From Pedobacter sp. BAL39 (GTDB lineage Bacteria; Bacteroidota; Bacteroidia; Sphingobacteriales; Sphingobacteriaceae): a stretch of DNA of 64,000 nucleotides. How positions within the stretch are numbered: the first letter of the stretch is position 1; each line of letters starts with the position of its first letter. The position numbers and the translations under genes are program-made. Under the pieces are notes generated by a model. The model saw only the letters and a program-made list of their open reading frames with translations, made no database searches and was not told the DNA's origin. Location of the stretch: NCBI RefSeq assembly GCF_000170795.1, contig NZ_ABCM01000011.1, positions 62,001 through 126,000 of the forward strand, in the 5' to 3' direction. This document shows, one piece after another, positions 16,318-25,635 of the stretch.

Positions 16318-17094
16318 ATGACAACTGATCCGCAACCAGCTCCACTAACCAAAAGCCAACGTAAACAATTGATTGTTAAAGAAATCAACATACATACACG
16401 TGCTACGTTTGAACATTTAGCTTTGATTGTAAATGTATCTGAAGATACCATCAGAAGAGACATCAACGAGCTGGAGAAGGAGAACCTGGTGATTAAGGTT
16501 AAAGGTGGCGCAATGGCAGGTGCTTATCACCATACCTCCGCACAGAAAGCCTATTCTCAGGATGATAAGATCACCATCGCGGAAAAACTACTCCCATTGT
16601 TAAAAAAAGACATGCTGTTGTTGCTTGGCGGAGGCACCACCATCAGGGAGTTTATCAAACTGATTCCCAATAGCCTGAGGATCACCATCGTCACTGCCAG
16701 TGTACTTTCGGCCGTAGAGCTGCTCGACAAACCTAATGTACGTACCATCATGCTTGGCGGACAGATTTCCACCTACAGCCAGATGTGTTTTAGCGGGGAT
16801 GTTTTCCAGCAGCTCTCGCAATTAAAAACAGATCTTTGCATCCTGGGAACAAATGCCCTTGACATTGAAGGCGGGTTCTCAGATTCCGACTGGGACACGG
16901 TACAAGTGAAAAAGGCGATGCTGGCAGCCTCGGACAAAGTGGCCATTGTATCGATTTCCGAGAAGCTGAACAGCACCATGAAGATCAAAATCGCCAACCT
17001 TTCAGAGGTCGACTACGTAGTTACAGAGCTTTCCCCGGATGCGGAATTTCTGAGACCTTACAAAACAGCGGTTCCTGGTCTTACTTTCCTTTAG
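16318..17094 (+). CDS. DeoR/GlpR-family transcriptional regulator
   Basis: The 258-residue product has an N-terminal helix-turn-helix of DeoR type (SEDTIRRDINELEKENLVIKV region, about residues 40-60), followed by a C-terminal DeoRC sensor domain. That domain has GGGTTIREFIKLIP and LGTNALDIEGGFSDSDWDTVQVK, the pattern that binds sugar phosphates in this family. Family members usually repress carbohydrate operons until a phosphorylated sugar is present. Because it lies divergent from the GH20 hexosaminidase across a 200-bp gap, amino-sugar-phosphate sensing is a reasonable inference. It is not shown by the sequence. Confidence 0.92.
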   Translation: MTTDPQPAPLTKSQRKQLIVKEINIHTRATFEHLALIVNVSEDTIRRDINELEKENLVIKVKGGAMAGAYHHTSAQKAYSQDDKITIAEKLLPLLKKDMLLLLGGGTTIREFIKLIPNSLRITIVTASVLSAVELLDKPNVRTIMLGGQISTYSQMCFSGDVFQQLSQLKTDLCILGTNALDIEGGFSDSDWDTVQVKKAMLAASDKVAIVSISEKLNSTMKIKIANLSEVDYVVTELSPDAEFLRPYKTAVPGLTFL

Positions 17095-17125
17095 CAGTGC
17101 ACTTCCATTAAAAAAGCTACATCAT

Positions 17126-17156
17126 AAAAAACCGGTCTTTTTTTATGAAAGACCGG
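17126..17156 (-). terminator. intrinsic terminator after the universal stress protein gene
   Basis: A 9-bp perfect stem (17132-17140 with 17148-17156, 7-nt loop) is followed on the minus strand by six T. It lies 36 bp past the stop of the minus-strand gene at 17193. On the plus strand it has no T run. Confidence 0.75.
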
Positions 17157-17192
17157 CCTGATAGCAAAGATGTAATAAAAGGTACCATCGAC

Positions 17193-18014
17193 CTAAATCG
17201 GTATCGAAAACAAAGGGATTTCAAGTCCGGAGGCCATCAATCGTGTTTTGCTCCTATGTACCAACGAGGCCCAGAAGCCATATTTATTAGGGATCATAAT
17301 CAGAAGATCGGCATCAACAGCCTTGATTTCCTTGGCGATTTCCTTGATCACAGCATTGGACTTTACATTTTTATAATAGTAACTCACCCCATCCAGGCCA
17401 TTGCCGATCGCATCATCTGCAGGTAAAGTGCGCTGATCTGCCTGCAGCTCTTCTATAGCGTTGCTGACATTGAACACTTCCACTTCTGCATTTAGAGAGA
17501 TCGCCGCTTCCTTAATCCTGGCAAGGATAGTTTTTGGCACACCACGCAACACATCGCAGGCGAAAAGTATTTTTTTGATGCCTTTAAACTCCGCACCTGC
17601 CGGTATTGCCAACACCGGAAACTTCATCTTTTTGATAGCAGTGGTAGTAGTATTGCCCAGCAGGTCCTGCTCCAAAGATTTAGGAGCCATCCCAAGGACG
17701 AACACTGATGCATCATACTTGGCAATAATGGCTTCCATTTCATCTTCCACAAAAGAGAAGTTGGTATCAAAATCTACCTGAATACCATATTTCCCGGCAA
17801 GCTGAGCTGCACGGTTTTCTAATTTTTTCTTGTTGTCATCCATCAGCGACTGGATGCTACTTACCGGGAGCAGCGTATTGGCAGCGTGAACGGGAAGGAT
17901 AAAAGAGTTGAACAATACCAATTTTGCGTTACCCTGACGGGCAGCGGCGGCGGCATATTCGAGCGCATTTTCGGCTACATCTGAAAAATCTGTGGCGGCT
18001 ATAATCGTGATCAT
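17193..18014 (-). CDS. tandem universal stress protein (UspA family)
   Basis: The 273-residue product has two Usp domains. The first starts ITIIAATDFSDVAENALEYA (about 2-21) and closes with the nucleotide-loop-like VLGMAPKSLEQDLLGNTTT (about 115-135). The second begins KKILFACDVLRG and ends in RSKTRLMASGLEIPLFSIP. The second domain's loop lacks the clear G-x2-G-x9-G ATP signature, so one ATP site per chain is likely. Usp proteins act in the cytoplasm in stress or growth-arrest physiology; the partner is unknown. The start at 18014 removes a 12-residue upstream extension that does not fit the family's first strand. The neighbouring DUF1269-like gene suggests a stress-related group. Confidence 0.9.
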   Translation of the reverse strand: MITIIAATDFSDVAENALEYAAAAARQGNAKLVLFNSFILPVHAANTLLPVSSIQSLMDDNKKKLENRAAQLAGKYGIQVDFDTNFSFVEDEMEAIIAKYDASVFVLGMAPKSLEQDLLGNTTTTAIKKMKFPVLAIPAGAEFKGIKKILFACDVLRGVPKTILARIKEAAISLNAEVEVFNVSNAIEELQADQRTLPADDAIGNGLDGVSYYYKNVKSNAVIKEIAKEIKAVDADLLIMIPNKYGFWASLVHRSKTRLMASGLEIPLFSIPI

Positions 18015-18138
18015 AATCTGAGGAATTTTGTTTAAAGTAAAAATAAACATCCGTCCCGGACATACCGGCTCAGTACTGCAATTTTACAATGAACAAACTA
18101 TTCCCCCTCAGAATATCCAGGAATGTAAACCACAGCGC

Positions 18139-18903
18139 CTACCTGTCCCTTCTCAACTGCTCAAGCCTGTGTTTCTGTTCGGAGATCCGCTTCTCCAGTC
18201 GTGTTTTTCTTTCCAGGTCATGCTCCTCCAGCGATTGCGGGTGCTGGTCTACCCATTCGCGGTAGGTCTTTTCACGGTAGTCATGATGTTTGTCCATTTT
18301 GTTCTGCAGTGCTGCTTTTTTGCGTTTCAGGTCTACCAGTGTGGCCTCCCATTCCGCACCGTCTTGCGCAGTGCTGGCCCCCAGCTTCTGATCTGCGACG
18401 ATGATGTCCGCTTCCAGTTTATCCATCTCCGTCTGCACGGGCAGGAAAAACTTCTCATTGATGCTAAAGCGACGAATATCGGTTGTTAAGGGTGACAGCA
18501 TGGTATCCAGTGGCGTTTCCCAGTCCTCCCATATGTGCGCAATGAGTACCGCTTTGCCATCGGGGATATTGGCGGCAATGTCGTCAAGATAATCAGACAG
18601 CTCCTCAGCTTTCAGTGTTTCCCCTGCGGCACCGGCAATCATTCCACCCGCAACACCGACAATCAAGCCCAGCGGACCTGCAAGCAGGCCTAGGAGTCCG
18701 CCAAGGATTCCTCCGCCAACAGCCGCCATACCTTCCGATGTATCTTTAGCGGAGCGGATTGCTATTTTACCATCGAGATCTTTGGCGAGGACATAAATCT
18801 CTCCTATAGAAAGATCTTTCACAACATCCAGTTGTTGCACCACCTGTAAACCTTTAAATGCATCTTCCTCAGTATCGAAGAGCGCCTGAATCATTTTTTC
18901 CAT
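18139..18903 (-). CDS. DUF1269-like stress protein with glycine-rich membrane hairpin and coiled coil
   Basis: The 254-residue product from ATG 18903 begins with a DUF1269-like domain (MIQALFDTEEDAFKGL). A glycine/leucine-rich segment (GGGILGGLLGLLAGPLGLIVG, about 75-110) resembles a membrane hairpin. After a second half with IAHIWEDWETPLD, it ends in about 100 highly charged helical residues (KLEADIIVADQKLG...EKRISEQKHRLEQLRR) typical of a coiled coil. Family members with the glycine-rich hairpin are often called membrane or general-stress proteins. The function is unproven. It lies 125 bp upstream of the Usp gene on the same strand. Confidence 0.75.
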   Translation of the reverse strand: MEKMIQALFDTEEDAFKGLQVVQQLDVVKDLSIGEIYVLAKDLDGKIAIRSAKDTSEGMAAVGGGILGGLLGLLAGPLGLIVGVAGGMIAGAAGETLKAEELSDYLDDIAANIPDGKAVLIAHIWEDWETPLDTMLSPLTTDIRRFSINEKFFLPVQTEMDKLEADIIVADQKLGASTAQDGAEWEATLVDLKRKKAALQNKMDKHHDYREKTYREWVDQHPQSLEEHDLERKTRLEKRISEQKHRLEQLRRDR

Positions 18904-19013
18904 AACATTATTATATAACGGCCTATATCCGATACTACAAACACCTGCTCCGTTTGTTTGCATAAACTATTTACACCTGCCAGTTGTTATCGTAGATATC
19001 AATATCAAATGCC

Positions 19014-19148
19014 ATGAAAAACCCAAAAAACAATACCGAGAAAAAAGAGGTCGACCAAAGCAGCAAAAAAGCCAAGGGGCCGGAACCGGAAAACAACACC
19101 TCCGCAAAAGACGCTAAGAAAGTGCCTGTGACGAAGAAAAAAAGCTGA
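19014..19148 (+). CDS. 44-aa lysine-rich protein, coupled to the GNAT gene
   Basis: A short frame from ATG 19014 to TGA 19146-19148 encodes 44 residues, with about one third lysine and many acidic and polar residues (start MKNPKNNTEKKEVDQ, end TKKKS). Its stop overlaps the start of the next gene in the arrangement TGATG, a classic translational-coupling overlap. Composition and coupling both favour a real gene rather than chance. The sequence is low-complexity and presumably disordered; it resembles small basic nucleic-acid-binding peptides only by composition. Function unknown. Confidence 0.65.
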   Translation: MKNPKNNTEKKEVDQSSKKAKGPEPENNTSAKDAKKVPVTKKKS

Positions 19149-19621
19149 TGCGGGTAGTCAGGACCAATAACCTGAAAACCGAACAGAAGCAGTCTTTGCA
19201 CCGGTTATGGAATCAAGTATACCCTTCAAGGTTAAGTCACGCGCAGCTGGTTGACTTTGAAAAGTATCTTTATGAGCTGAAAGAGCTGGAGCACCACCTG
19301 CTGATCGATGAAGCAGAAGAGATTATGGGCTGGGGCTTCAGATTTACGAGAGATCGCGAACGCTGGTTCGGCTTACTGCTGCAGGAAGAACTGCAAGGGC
19401 AGGGCTATGGTGCGTTCCTGCTGAACCGTATGAAGGCGGGAGAAGAGGAGCTGAATGGCTGGGTCATCTACCACAACAAAGAGCTGAGAAATAGCGGGCA
19501 GCCCTACCGCTCACCCTTAGGATTCTACCTCAAGCAGGACTTTGTAGTCTTCTCAGACGTAAAGATGGACAACGATTACATTTCCGCGGTGAAGGTGCGC
19601 TGGAAAAACCATAAAACATAA
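19148..19621 (+). CDS. GNAT-family N-acetyltransferase
   Basis: The 157-residue product shows a GNAT core: the strand region RWFGLLLQEELQGQGYGAFLLNRMK holds the Q-x-x-G-x-G acetyl-CoA pyrophosphate loop (QGQGYG, about residues 87-92) and the following helix. A late segment (NSGQPYRSPLGFYLKQDFV) fits the usual C-terminal motif B region. The start ATG overlaps the stop of the upstream 44-residue gene by one base, so the two are translated together. The substrate (small molecule or protein) is unknown. Confidence 0.82.
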   Translation: MRVVRTNNLKTEQKQSLHRLWNQVYPSRLSHAQLVDFEKYLYELKELEHHLLIDEAEEIMGWGFRFTRDRERWFGLLLQEELQGQGYGAFLLNRMKAGEEELNGWVIYHNKELRNSGQPYRSPLGFYLKQDFVVFSDVKMDNDYISAVKVRWKNHKT

Positions 19622-19623
19622 GC

Positions 19624-19656
19624 CCGTTGCGATAGAAGATTGCTTTATCGCGACGG
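19624..19656. terminator. hairpin between convergent GNAT and APC permease genes
   Basis: An 11-bp stem (19624-19634 with 19646-19656, 11-nt loop, one G-T pair) lies 3 bp past the GNAT stop and 36 bp from the permease stop. There is no strong T run on either side, so termination is plausible but not certain. Confidence 0.45.
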
Positions 19657-19691
19657 ACTTACATCTATCTATTGTACTTTCTTGTGTTCTT

Positions 19692-21134
19692 TTATTCTTT
19701 TTGGCGGCTCAGGTAATACACCGGAATACCTGCCAGCATGATGAGTACTCCCCATCCACAGGTACTGATCCTTGTCACCAGCAGGGACACACAGAATGCA
19801 GTAGCCACCAGTATATAAATTACCGGCAATACAGGATATCCAAAAGCTTTGTAAGGTCGTTCTGCATGTGGCATTTTCTGACGAAGGATGAAGATGCCGA
19901 CAATGGTCAGGATGTAAAAGATGATCACAATGATCATGACGAAATCAAGCAGCGCGCCATAAGTACCGGTTAGGCATAAGGCCGAAGCCCATATACACTG
20001 AATCCATAGGGCCCAGGCAGGAACACCAGCCTCATTGAGGTTGGCCGCTTTTTTAAAGAACAGGCCATCCTTAGCCATGGTGTAATATACCCTTGCACCA
20101 GCCATAATCAATCCATTATTACAGGCAAAAGTAGAGATCATGATCATCACAGCAATGATGAGCGTCCCTACATTACCGAAGATGTGTTGTGCAGCAACTA
20201 CTGCGACGCGGTCAGACGGTGCCGTGGCGATGCCATCCAGCGGCACTACAGCCAGGTACATCAGGTTCGCCAGGATATAAATAACAGTAACGATAAATGT
20301 CCCTAAGAATAAGCTTAATCCCACATTGCGTTTCGGGTTTTTAATTTCACCAGCAATAAAGGTGACTCCATTCCAGGCATCACTGGAAAACAAGGAGCCC
20401 ACCATTGATGCCGAGATCGCGGCGAAAAGAGCAGCGCCCCCGATATTGGTCCAGAGTCCTGTCTGGAGATCAAATGACCTTGTGGTCCATGCATCCGCCC
20501 AGTTGGCATCCCACACTTCCGCTTTAGCGCCCATGGTAAAGCCAAACACCACCAGCCCCAGCAGAGAGGCAATTTTGATGATGGTCATGAAGGTTTGCAG
20601 GATCTTACTGTTTTTCACCCCGCGACTATTGAGGTAGCTGAGGAGGATGATCGTCAGGATGGAGACCAGCTGAGCCGCACTAATGGAGAAATATTCCGGC
20701 TGCCCGGCAGCATTGGTTCCGGTCTGGATTTGCCATAGGATGTTCGTTTCACTGAAGGGCTTGTAAAGATATGCAGCAAACTTGGAGAAGGCCACACCTA
20801 CGGCAGCGATGGTGCCCGTCTGGATGACGGCAAAGAAGCTCCATCCATATAAAAAAGCAATCAGTTTATTGTAGGCTTCCTTCAGGTAAACGTACTGCCC
20901 TCCTGCTTTGGGAAACATGGCACTCAGCTCGCCATAACTCACGGCGGCAATCATGGTAATCAAACCGCTCACGACCCAGATCAGGGTCAGCCAGCCTGCC
21001 GAGCCTACCTGGCGGGTGATGTCTGCACTGACGATAAAAATTCCCGAGCCGATCATCGACCCTACGACTAGCATCGTTCCGTCTAATAATCCAAGTTCCC
21101 GCTTAAAAGAGGCATCCTCTTGTTGGTTTTCCAT
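19692..21134 (-). CDS. APC-superfamily amino acid permease (LAT-like)
   Basis: The 480-residue polytopic protein (about 12 helices) begins with the APC helix-1 break GSMIGSGIFIVSADI, which forms part of the substrate site. It continues with EAYNKLIAFLYGWSFF and a later amphipathic GVKNSKILQTF loop. These fit the LAT-like branch of the APC family, usually amino acid or small-peptide-like exchangers. The substrate is not decidable. It is divergent from hppA with a 415-bp gap between them that carries a 15-bp palindrome. Confidence 0.88.
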   Translation of the reverse strand: MENQQEDASFKRELGLLDGTMLVVGSMIGSGIFIVSADITRQVGSAGWLTLIWVVSGLITMIAAVSYGELSAMFPKAGGQYVYLKEAYNKLIAFLYGWSFFAVIQTGTIAAVGVAFSKFAAYLYKPFSETNILWQIQTGTNAAGQPEYFSISAAQLVSILTIILLSYLNSRGVKNSKILQTFMTIIKIASLLGLVVFGFTMGAKAEVWDANWADAWTTRSFDLQTGLWTNIGGAALFAAISASMVGSLFSSDAWNGVTFIAGEIKNPKRNVGLSLFLGTFIVTVIYILANLMYLAVVPLDGIATAPSDRVAVVAAQHIFGNVGTLIIAVMIMISTFACNNGLIMAGARVYYTMAKDGLFFKKAANLNEAGVPAWALWIQCIWASALCLTGTYGALLDFVMIIVIIFYILTIVGIFILRQKMPHAERPYKAFGYPVLPVIYILVATAFCVSLLVTRISTCGWGVLIMLAGIPVYYLSRQKE

Positions 21135-21549
21135 TGATTTACAATTTGTTTAATAAGGTTTGTTATTTTGCTCAGCCCGAATTATATTATTTTTGGTTCA
21201 ACCAGCACCATCGCCTGTATTCAGCACCATCTACCCTGAAACAGCTTACATAATAAATATGATAACCGTCACTAAATTAATTGACTGTCAATTTGATGAT
21301 ATCATTTTGTTTGGTTAGTTTGTGCTAAGATATTTAAAAAACTTAAATTCCTGTCTGCTGTTGAAACAATCAGCTGACAAAAATATGACTTTCTCAAAAA
21401 CAGCTCTTTATCAAGTATTTAAAAAATTGTTAAAGTAAGGCGTTCCTGATTGTCATAAAAATGGAAAAATACCATCAGTCGTAAAAACTGAAAAAAGAGC
21501 AATACAACCTAAAAACCAAATATTAACAACAATAAACTGAAAATTAAAC
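21135..21549. other. 415-bp divergent intergenic region
   Basis: There is no gene here. It holds a perfect 15-bp palindrome AATTGAC-T-GTCAATT (21279-21293) and a duplicated CAGCACCATC (about 20 bp apart near 21202 and 21222). The rest is AT-rich. It must carry promoters for the APC permease (minus) and for hppA (plus), and neither is clear by consensus. Confidence 0.55.
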
Positions 21550-23871
21550 ATGGAGTTTTTACAACACAATTTGATCTATTTGATCCCTGCGCTGGGGATG
21601 ATTGGCATTATCGTCATGGCTTTTAAAAGTGCATGGGTAAATAAGCAGGATGCAGGAGATGCGAACATGAAGGAACTGGCGGGTTATATTGCAGATGGTG
21701 CAATGGCTTTTCTGAAGGCCGAGTGGCGGGTGCTGAGCATCTTTGTCATCTTTACCGCGGCACTGCTGGCCTACTCAGGCACCATCCATGAAGTGAACGG
21801 TGTGCCCCTTCATTCCAGCTGGATCATCTCCATCTCCTTTATTATAGGTGCCGTATTCTCTGCTACCGCAGGATATATTGGCATGAAGGCCGCGACAAAA
21901 GCCAATGTACGTACTACGCAGGCCGCGCGGACGAGTCTGGCTAAAGCGCTGAAGGTCTCCTTTACCGGAGGTACCGTAATGGGACTCGGCGTTGCCGGTC
22001 TTGCAGTACTCGGACTCGGCGGGCTTTTCATCGTTTTCCTCCACCTGTTCAATGTTGTAGCGCCCAATAGTGTAGAAATGAAAACAGCCATAGAGGTGCT
22101 TACCGGTTTCTCTTTGGGTGCAGAGTCCATTGCACTTTTTGCGCGTGTTGGCGGCGGGATCTATACGAAAGCAGCCGATGTGGGTGCGGATCTTGTGGGT
22201 AAGGTGGAAGCAGGGATTCCTGAAGATGACGTGCGTAACCCGGCAACGATTGCAGACAATGTGGGTGATAACGTAGGGGATGTTGCCGGTATGGGTGCAG
22301 ATTTATTCGGCTCTTATGTGGCTACTATTCTTGCCACGATGGTACTCGGACAGGAGATTGTGGTGGAAAAATTAAACGGCATCGCGGTAGATGGACTGGA
22401 TGGATTCTCGCCGGTATTGCTTCCAATGGTCATCTGCGGACTGGGCATCATCTTTTCTATTGTCGGCACCTGGTTTGTACGCATCAAAGGCGAAGATTCC
22501 AATGTACAGACGGCGCTGAACCTGGGCAACTGGAGCTCGATTGTCCTGACGGCCATCGCTTCTTATTTTATCGTCACCTGGATGCTGCCCGCACAGCTTG
22601 AACTCCGCGGCGTGGTGTTCCGCAGTATTGATGTTTTCTATGCCATCATTGTAGGCCTTGTTGTGGGAACCCTGATGAGCATCATCACCGAGTATTATAC
22701 CGCAATGGGAAAAGGCCCTGTAAATTCCATCATCCAGCAATCGGGTACAGGACACGCGACAAACATCATTGGCGGTCTTTCCGTAGGGATGAAATCTACA
22801 GTCGCACCCATCCTGGTGCTTGCTGCAGGGATTATCTTCTCCTATGCTTTCGCAGGACTATATGGCGTGGCCATTGCCGCTGCCGGTATGATGGCTACTA
22901 CAGCCATGCAACTGGCCATTGATGCTTTTGGACCTATTGCCGACAATGCCGGCGGAATTGCGGAGATGAGCCAGCTGCCACCGGAAGTACGTGAACGTAC
23001 AGATAACCTGGATGCCGTGGGGAACACTACCGCAGCAACGGGAAAAGGTTTTGCCATCGCCTCAGCAGCATTGACCTCACTGGCACTGTTTGCAGCCTTC
23101 GTGGGTGTTGCCGGTATTGATGCCATCGACATCTACAAGGCCCCTGTCCTTGCGGGTCTGTTTGTAGGTGCCATGATCCCCTTCATCTTCTCCGCGCTGT
23201 GTATCGCTGCCGTGGGGAAGGCGGCTATGGATATGGTGCAGGAAGTACGCCGTCAGTTCCGCGACATCCCGGGCATCATGGAATACAAGGCTAAACCGGA
23301 ATACGAAAAATGTGTGGCCATCTCTACCAAAGCATCCATCCGTGAGATGATGCTTCCCGGTGCAATTGCCCTGTTGGTGCCGATCATTGTTGGCTTCGGT
23401 CTTAAAGGTGTGTTTCCCGCAGTGAGCTCTGCCGAGATCCTTGGAGGTTTGCTTGCAGGTGTTACTGTTTCCGGAGTGCTGATGGGCATCTTCCAGAGCA
23501 ACGCCGGTGGTGCCTGGGACAACGCCAAGAAGTCCTTTGAGAAAGGTGTGGAGATCAATGGAGAGATGCATTACAAAAAATCTGAACCACATAAAGCATC
23601 AGTTACAGGTGACACTGTGGGTGATCCATTCAAAGATACATCGGGTCCTTCAATGAACATCCTGATCAAGTTAATGTCGATTGTTTCGCTTGTTATTGCA
23701 CCTTACATCGCCGTTGGCGGACTATCCCCGATCCAGGAAGTTAAAACCAAAACGAAAAACATGCAAATCAGCAAAACAAGTGCAGTAGAACTGGCAAAAC
23801 CACTTCAAAAAGTAGTAAAAAATGGCAATACACCCAATTCCACATCAGCAGAAGCTACTAAACTGAATTAA
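21550..23871 (+). CDS. hppA: membrane-bound ion-pumping pyrophosphatase, K+-dependent type
   Basis: The 773-residue protein has about 16 helices and the characteristic catalytic sequences: [22 protein letters not shown], the [17 protein letters not shown] acid cluster, and DNAGGIAEM. It hydrolyses pyrophosphate and pumps H+ and/or Na+ outward. The segment [10 protein letters not shown] has Ala where K+-independent enzymes have Lys, which points to the K+-dependent class; in Bacteroidota these are often Na+ or Na+/H+ pumps. The C-terminus has a ~35-residue polar tail ([13 protein letters not shown]) after the last helix. A strong terminator follows. Confidence 0.95.
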   Translation: MEFLQHNLIYLIPALGMIGIIVMAFKSAWVNKQDAGDANMKELAGYIADGAMAFLKAEWRVLSIFVIFTAALLAYSGTIHEVNGVPLHSSWIISISFIIGAVFSATAGYIGMKAATKANVRTTQAARTSLAKALKVSFTGGTVMGLGVAGLAVLGLGGLFIVFLHLFNVVAPNSVEMKTAIEVLTGFSLGAESIALFARVGGGIYTKAADVGADLVGKVEAGIPEDDVRNPATIADNVGDNVGDVAGMGADLFGSYVATILATMVLGQEIVVEKLNGIAVDGLDGFSPVLLPMVICGLGIIFSIVGTWFVRIKGEDSNVQTALNLGNWSSIVLTAIASYFIVTWMLPAQLELRGVVFRSIDVFYAIIVGLVVGTLMSIITEYYTAMGKGPVNSIIQQSGTGHATNIIGGLSVGMKSTVAPILVLAAGIIFSYAFAGLYGVAIAAAGMMATTAMQLAIDAFGPIADNAGGIAEMSQLPPEVRERTDNLDAVGNTTAATGKGFAIASAALTSLALFAAFVGVAGIDAIDIYKAPVLAGLFVGAMIPFIFSALCIAAVGKAAMDMVQEVRRQFRDIPGIMEYKAKPEYEKCVAISTKASIREMMLPGAIALLVPIIVGFGLKGVFPAVSSAEILGGLLAGVTVSGVLMGIFQSNAGGAWDNAKKSFEKGVEINGEMHYKKSEPHKASVTGDTVGDPFKDTSGPSMNILIKLMSIVSLVIAPYIAVGGLSPIQEVKTKTKNMQISKTSAVELAKPLQKVVKNGNTPNSTSAEATKLN

Positions 23872-23922
23872 AAAGAGATAGATAGTGTAAACAATACACA
23901 ATAATATTATCATTGTTACTTT

Positions 23923-23959
23923 AAAAAGGGATTTCTAATAAAAATCCCTTTTTATTTTT
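23923..23959 (+). terminator. intrinsic terminator after hppA
   Basis: A 12-bp stem (23923-23934 with 23942-23953, 7-nt loop) ends in T-rich sequence. It separates hppA from the downstream permease on the same strand. Confidence 0.85.
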
Positions 23960-23973
23960 AGACATATTTTAAC

Positions 23974-23981
23974 TAGGTTTG
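23974..23981 (+). promoter_or_regulatory. -7 element of the CAT-type permease gene
   Basis: TAGGTTTG fits TAnnTTTG directly after the hppA terminator. It covers an in-frame alternative start at 23979 and so supports ATG 24015 as the real start. Confidence 0.5.
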
Positions 23982-24014
23982 AGACTTGATTTTAAACTAA
24001 ACAAAAACCATACA

Positions 24015-25526
24015 ATGAGTTTATTCACAAAGAAACCGATGCACCTACTCCTTGAAGAAGCGGGAGACTCAGGCAAAGGTTTAAAACGTACCTTAAGTGC
24101 CGGAGCATTGGTTGCTTTAGGTATTGGAGCAATTATTGGCGCCGGTCTGTTTGTACGTACCGCTGCTGCTGCTGCTCAAAATGCAGGCCCGTCAGTAACC
24201 ATTGGTTTCATCATTGCCGCCATAGGCTGTGCACTGGCAGGGTTGTGTTATGCAGAGCTTTCTTCCTCTATTCCAATTTCGGGAAGTGCCTACACTTACA
24301 CTTACGCCACCATGGGCGAACTGATGGCATGGATCATTGGATGGGATTTGGTTTTGGAATACGCTGTAGGAGCAGCAACGGTAGGCATCGCCTGGAGCGA
24401 GTACCTGAACAAGCTGCTCGTCGAAGTGCTGCATGTCGCCCCCGTACCCTACGAATGGTGCCACTCCCCATTCCAGACTTCTGTAGATGGCGTCAGTGGA
24501 ATCATGAACCTTCCTGCCCTGTTTATCGTGGGTCTCTTGAGCTTATTGCTCATTAAAGGAACTTCAGAGTCCGCTTTCGTCAACGGTATTATCGTCATCA
24601 CGAAAGTGAGTATCGTTATCCTGATCATCATCTTCGGATGGGGTTTCATCAACGAAGCCAACCACCACCCATACATCCCGGAGGCGACCGTTTATAAAGA
24701 CCATGCGGGCATCAGCCACAGCTATGGTGGCATCATGGGGATCCTCGGTGCCGCAGGAACGGTGTTTTTTGCTTTTATCGGATTCGACGCAGTAAGTACT
24801 GCTGCACAGGAAACCAAAAACCCTAAGACGGCTATGCCGATCGGAATCCTTGGTTCACTGGCTGTATGTACCGTTTTATACATTCTATTTGCACACGTGC
24901 TTACGGGTATCGCACCTATCGAGTTCTTCCGTACGAAAGGTGGAGAAGCCTCTGTAGTTGCTGCGATCAGTGAATACATGACCGGTTACGGCTGGTTGTC
25001 GAAACTCGTTACTGTAGCCATCCTTGCAGGATTTTCTTCTGTCATCCTGGTGATGTTGCTTGGTCAGAGCCGTGTGTTCTATTCAATGAGCAGAGATGGT
25101 CTTTTGCCGAAGATGTTCAGCGACCTGCACCCTAAATTTCAAACCCCTCACAAAGCAAACCTCTTCATCCTTATCCTGGTAGGTCTGTTCGCAGCCTTTG
25201 TTCCAGGTGATGTGGTGGGTGACATGACCAGTATTGGTACGCTATTCGCCTTTATGTTGGTATGTGTGGCGGTGATCATCCTTAGAAAAACCAATCCAGA
25301 GCTACCACGCCAATTTAAAACACCATGGGTGCCTTTGGTTCCCATCTTAGGTGTACTGGTATGCGGTGCCATGATCTTTGGCCTTGGATGGACCAACTGG
25401 CTGAGGTTATTCGGATGGCTGGCGCTTGGTTTCATCATCTACTTCGGATACAGTGTTAAAAACTCTGTCCTTCGCAACACCGGCAAAACGGTATTCCCTC
25501 AGGACCCGCCAAAACCTGAATTGTAA
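24015..25526 (+). CDS. cationic-amino-acid-transporter-type APC permease
   Basis: The 503-residue protein starts MSLFTKKPM and has the CAT/YfnA-type pattern: GIGAIIGAGLFVRTAAAA in helix 1, YAELSSSIPISGSAYTYTYATMGEL, then FFAFIGFDAVSTAAQETKNPKTAMP. Twelve or more helices are visible. It is an inner-membrane amino acid transporter with specificity unknown. It has its own promoter and a strong terminator, so it is a single-gene unit. The permease at 50128 is a close paralogue by motif. Confidence 0.92.
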   Translation: MSLFTKKPMHLLLEEAGDSGKGLKRTLSAGALVALGIGAIIGAGLFVRTAAAAAQNAGPSVTIGFIIAAIGCALAGLCYAELSSSIPISGSAYTYTYATMGELMAWIIGWDLVLEYAVGAATVGIAWSEYLNKLLVEVLHVAPVPYEWCHSPFQTSVDGVSGIMNLPALFIVGLLSLLLIKGTSESAFVNGIIVITKVSIVILIIIFGWGFINEANHHPYIPEATVYKDHAGISHSYGGIMGILGAAGTVFFAFIGFDAVSTAAQETKNPKTAMPIGILGSLAVCTVLYILFAHVLTGIAPIEFFRTKGGEASVVAAISEYMTGYGWLSKLVTVAILAGFSSVILVMLLGQSRVFYSMSRDGLLPKMFSDLHPKFQTPHKANLFILILVGLFAAFVPGDVVGDMTSIGTLFAFMLVCVAVIILRKTNPELPRQFKTPWVPLVPILGVLVCGAMIFGLGWTNWLRLFGWLALGFIIYFGYSVKNSVLRNTGKTVFPQDPPKPEL

Positions 25527-25545
25527 ACATTCAAATATGACATAT

Positions 25546-25577
25546 AGCCTCCGCATCAGCTGCGGAGGCTTTTTTTA
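25546..25577 (+). terminator. strong intrinsic terminator after the CAT-type permease
   Basis: A GC-rich 10-bp perfect stem (25546-25555 with 25561-25570, 5-nt loop) is followed by seven T. Confidence 0.92.
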
Positions 25578-25587
25578 TGCCCAATAG

Positions 25588-25618
25588 TTTCGGTAACAAT
25601 TTAATTGATATACCTTTG
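25588..25618 (+). promoter_or_regulatory. promoter of marC-family gene
   Basis: TTTC (25588-25591), a 19-bp spacer and TACCTTTG (25611-25618) form a good Bacteroidetes -33/-7 pair. The ATG at 25636 follows after a leader of about ten bases. Confidence 0.65.
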
Positions 25619-25635
25619 CGCTATAAATCTGTGTT

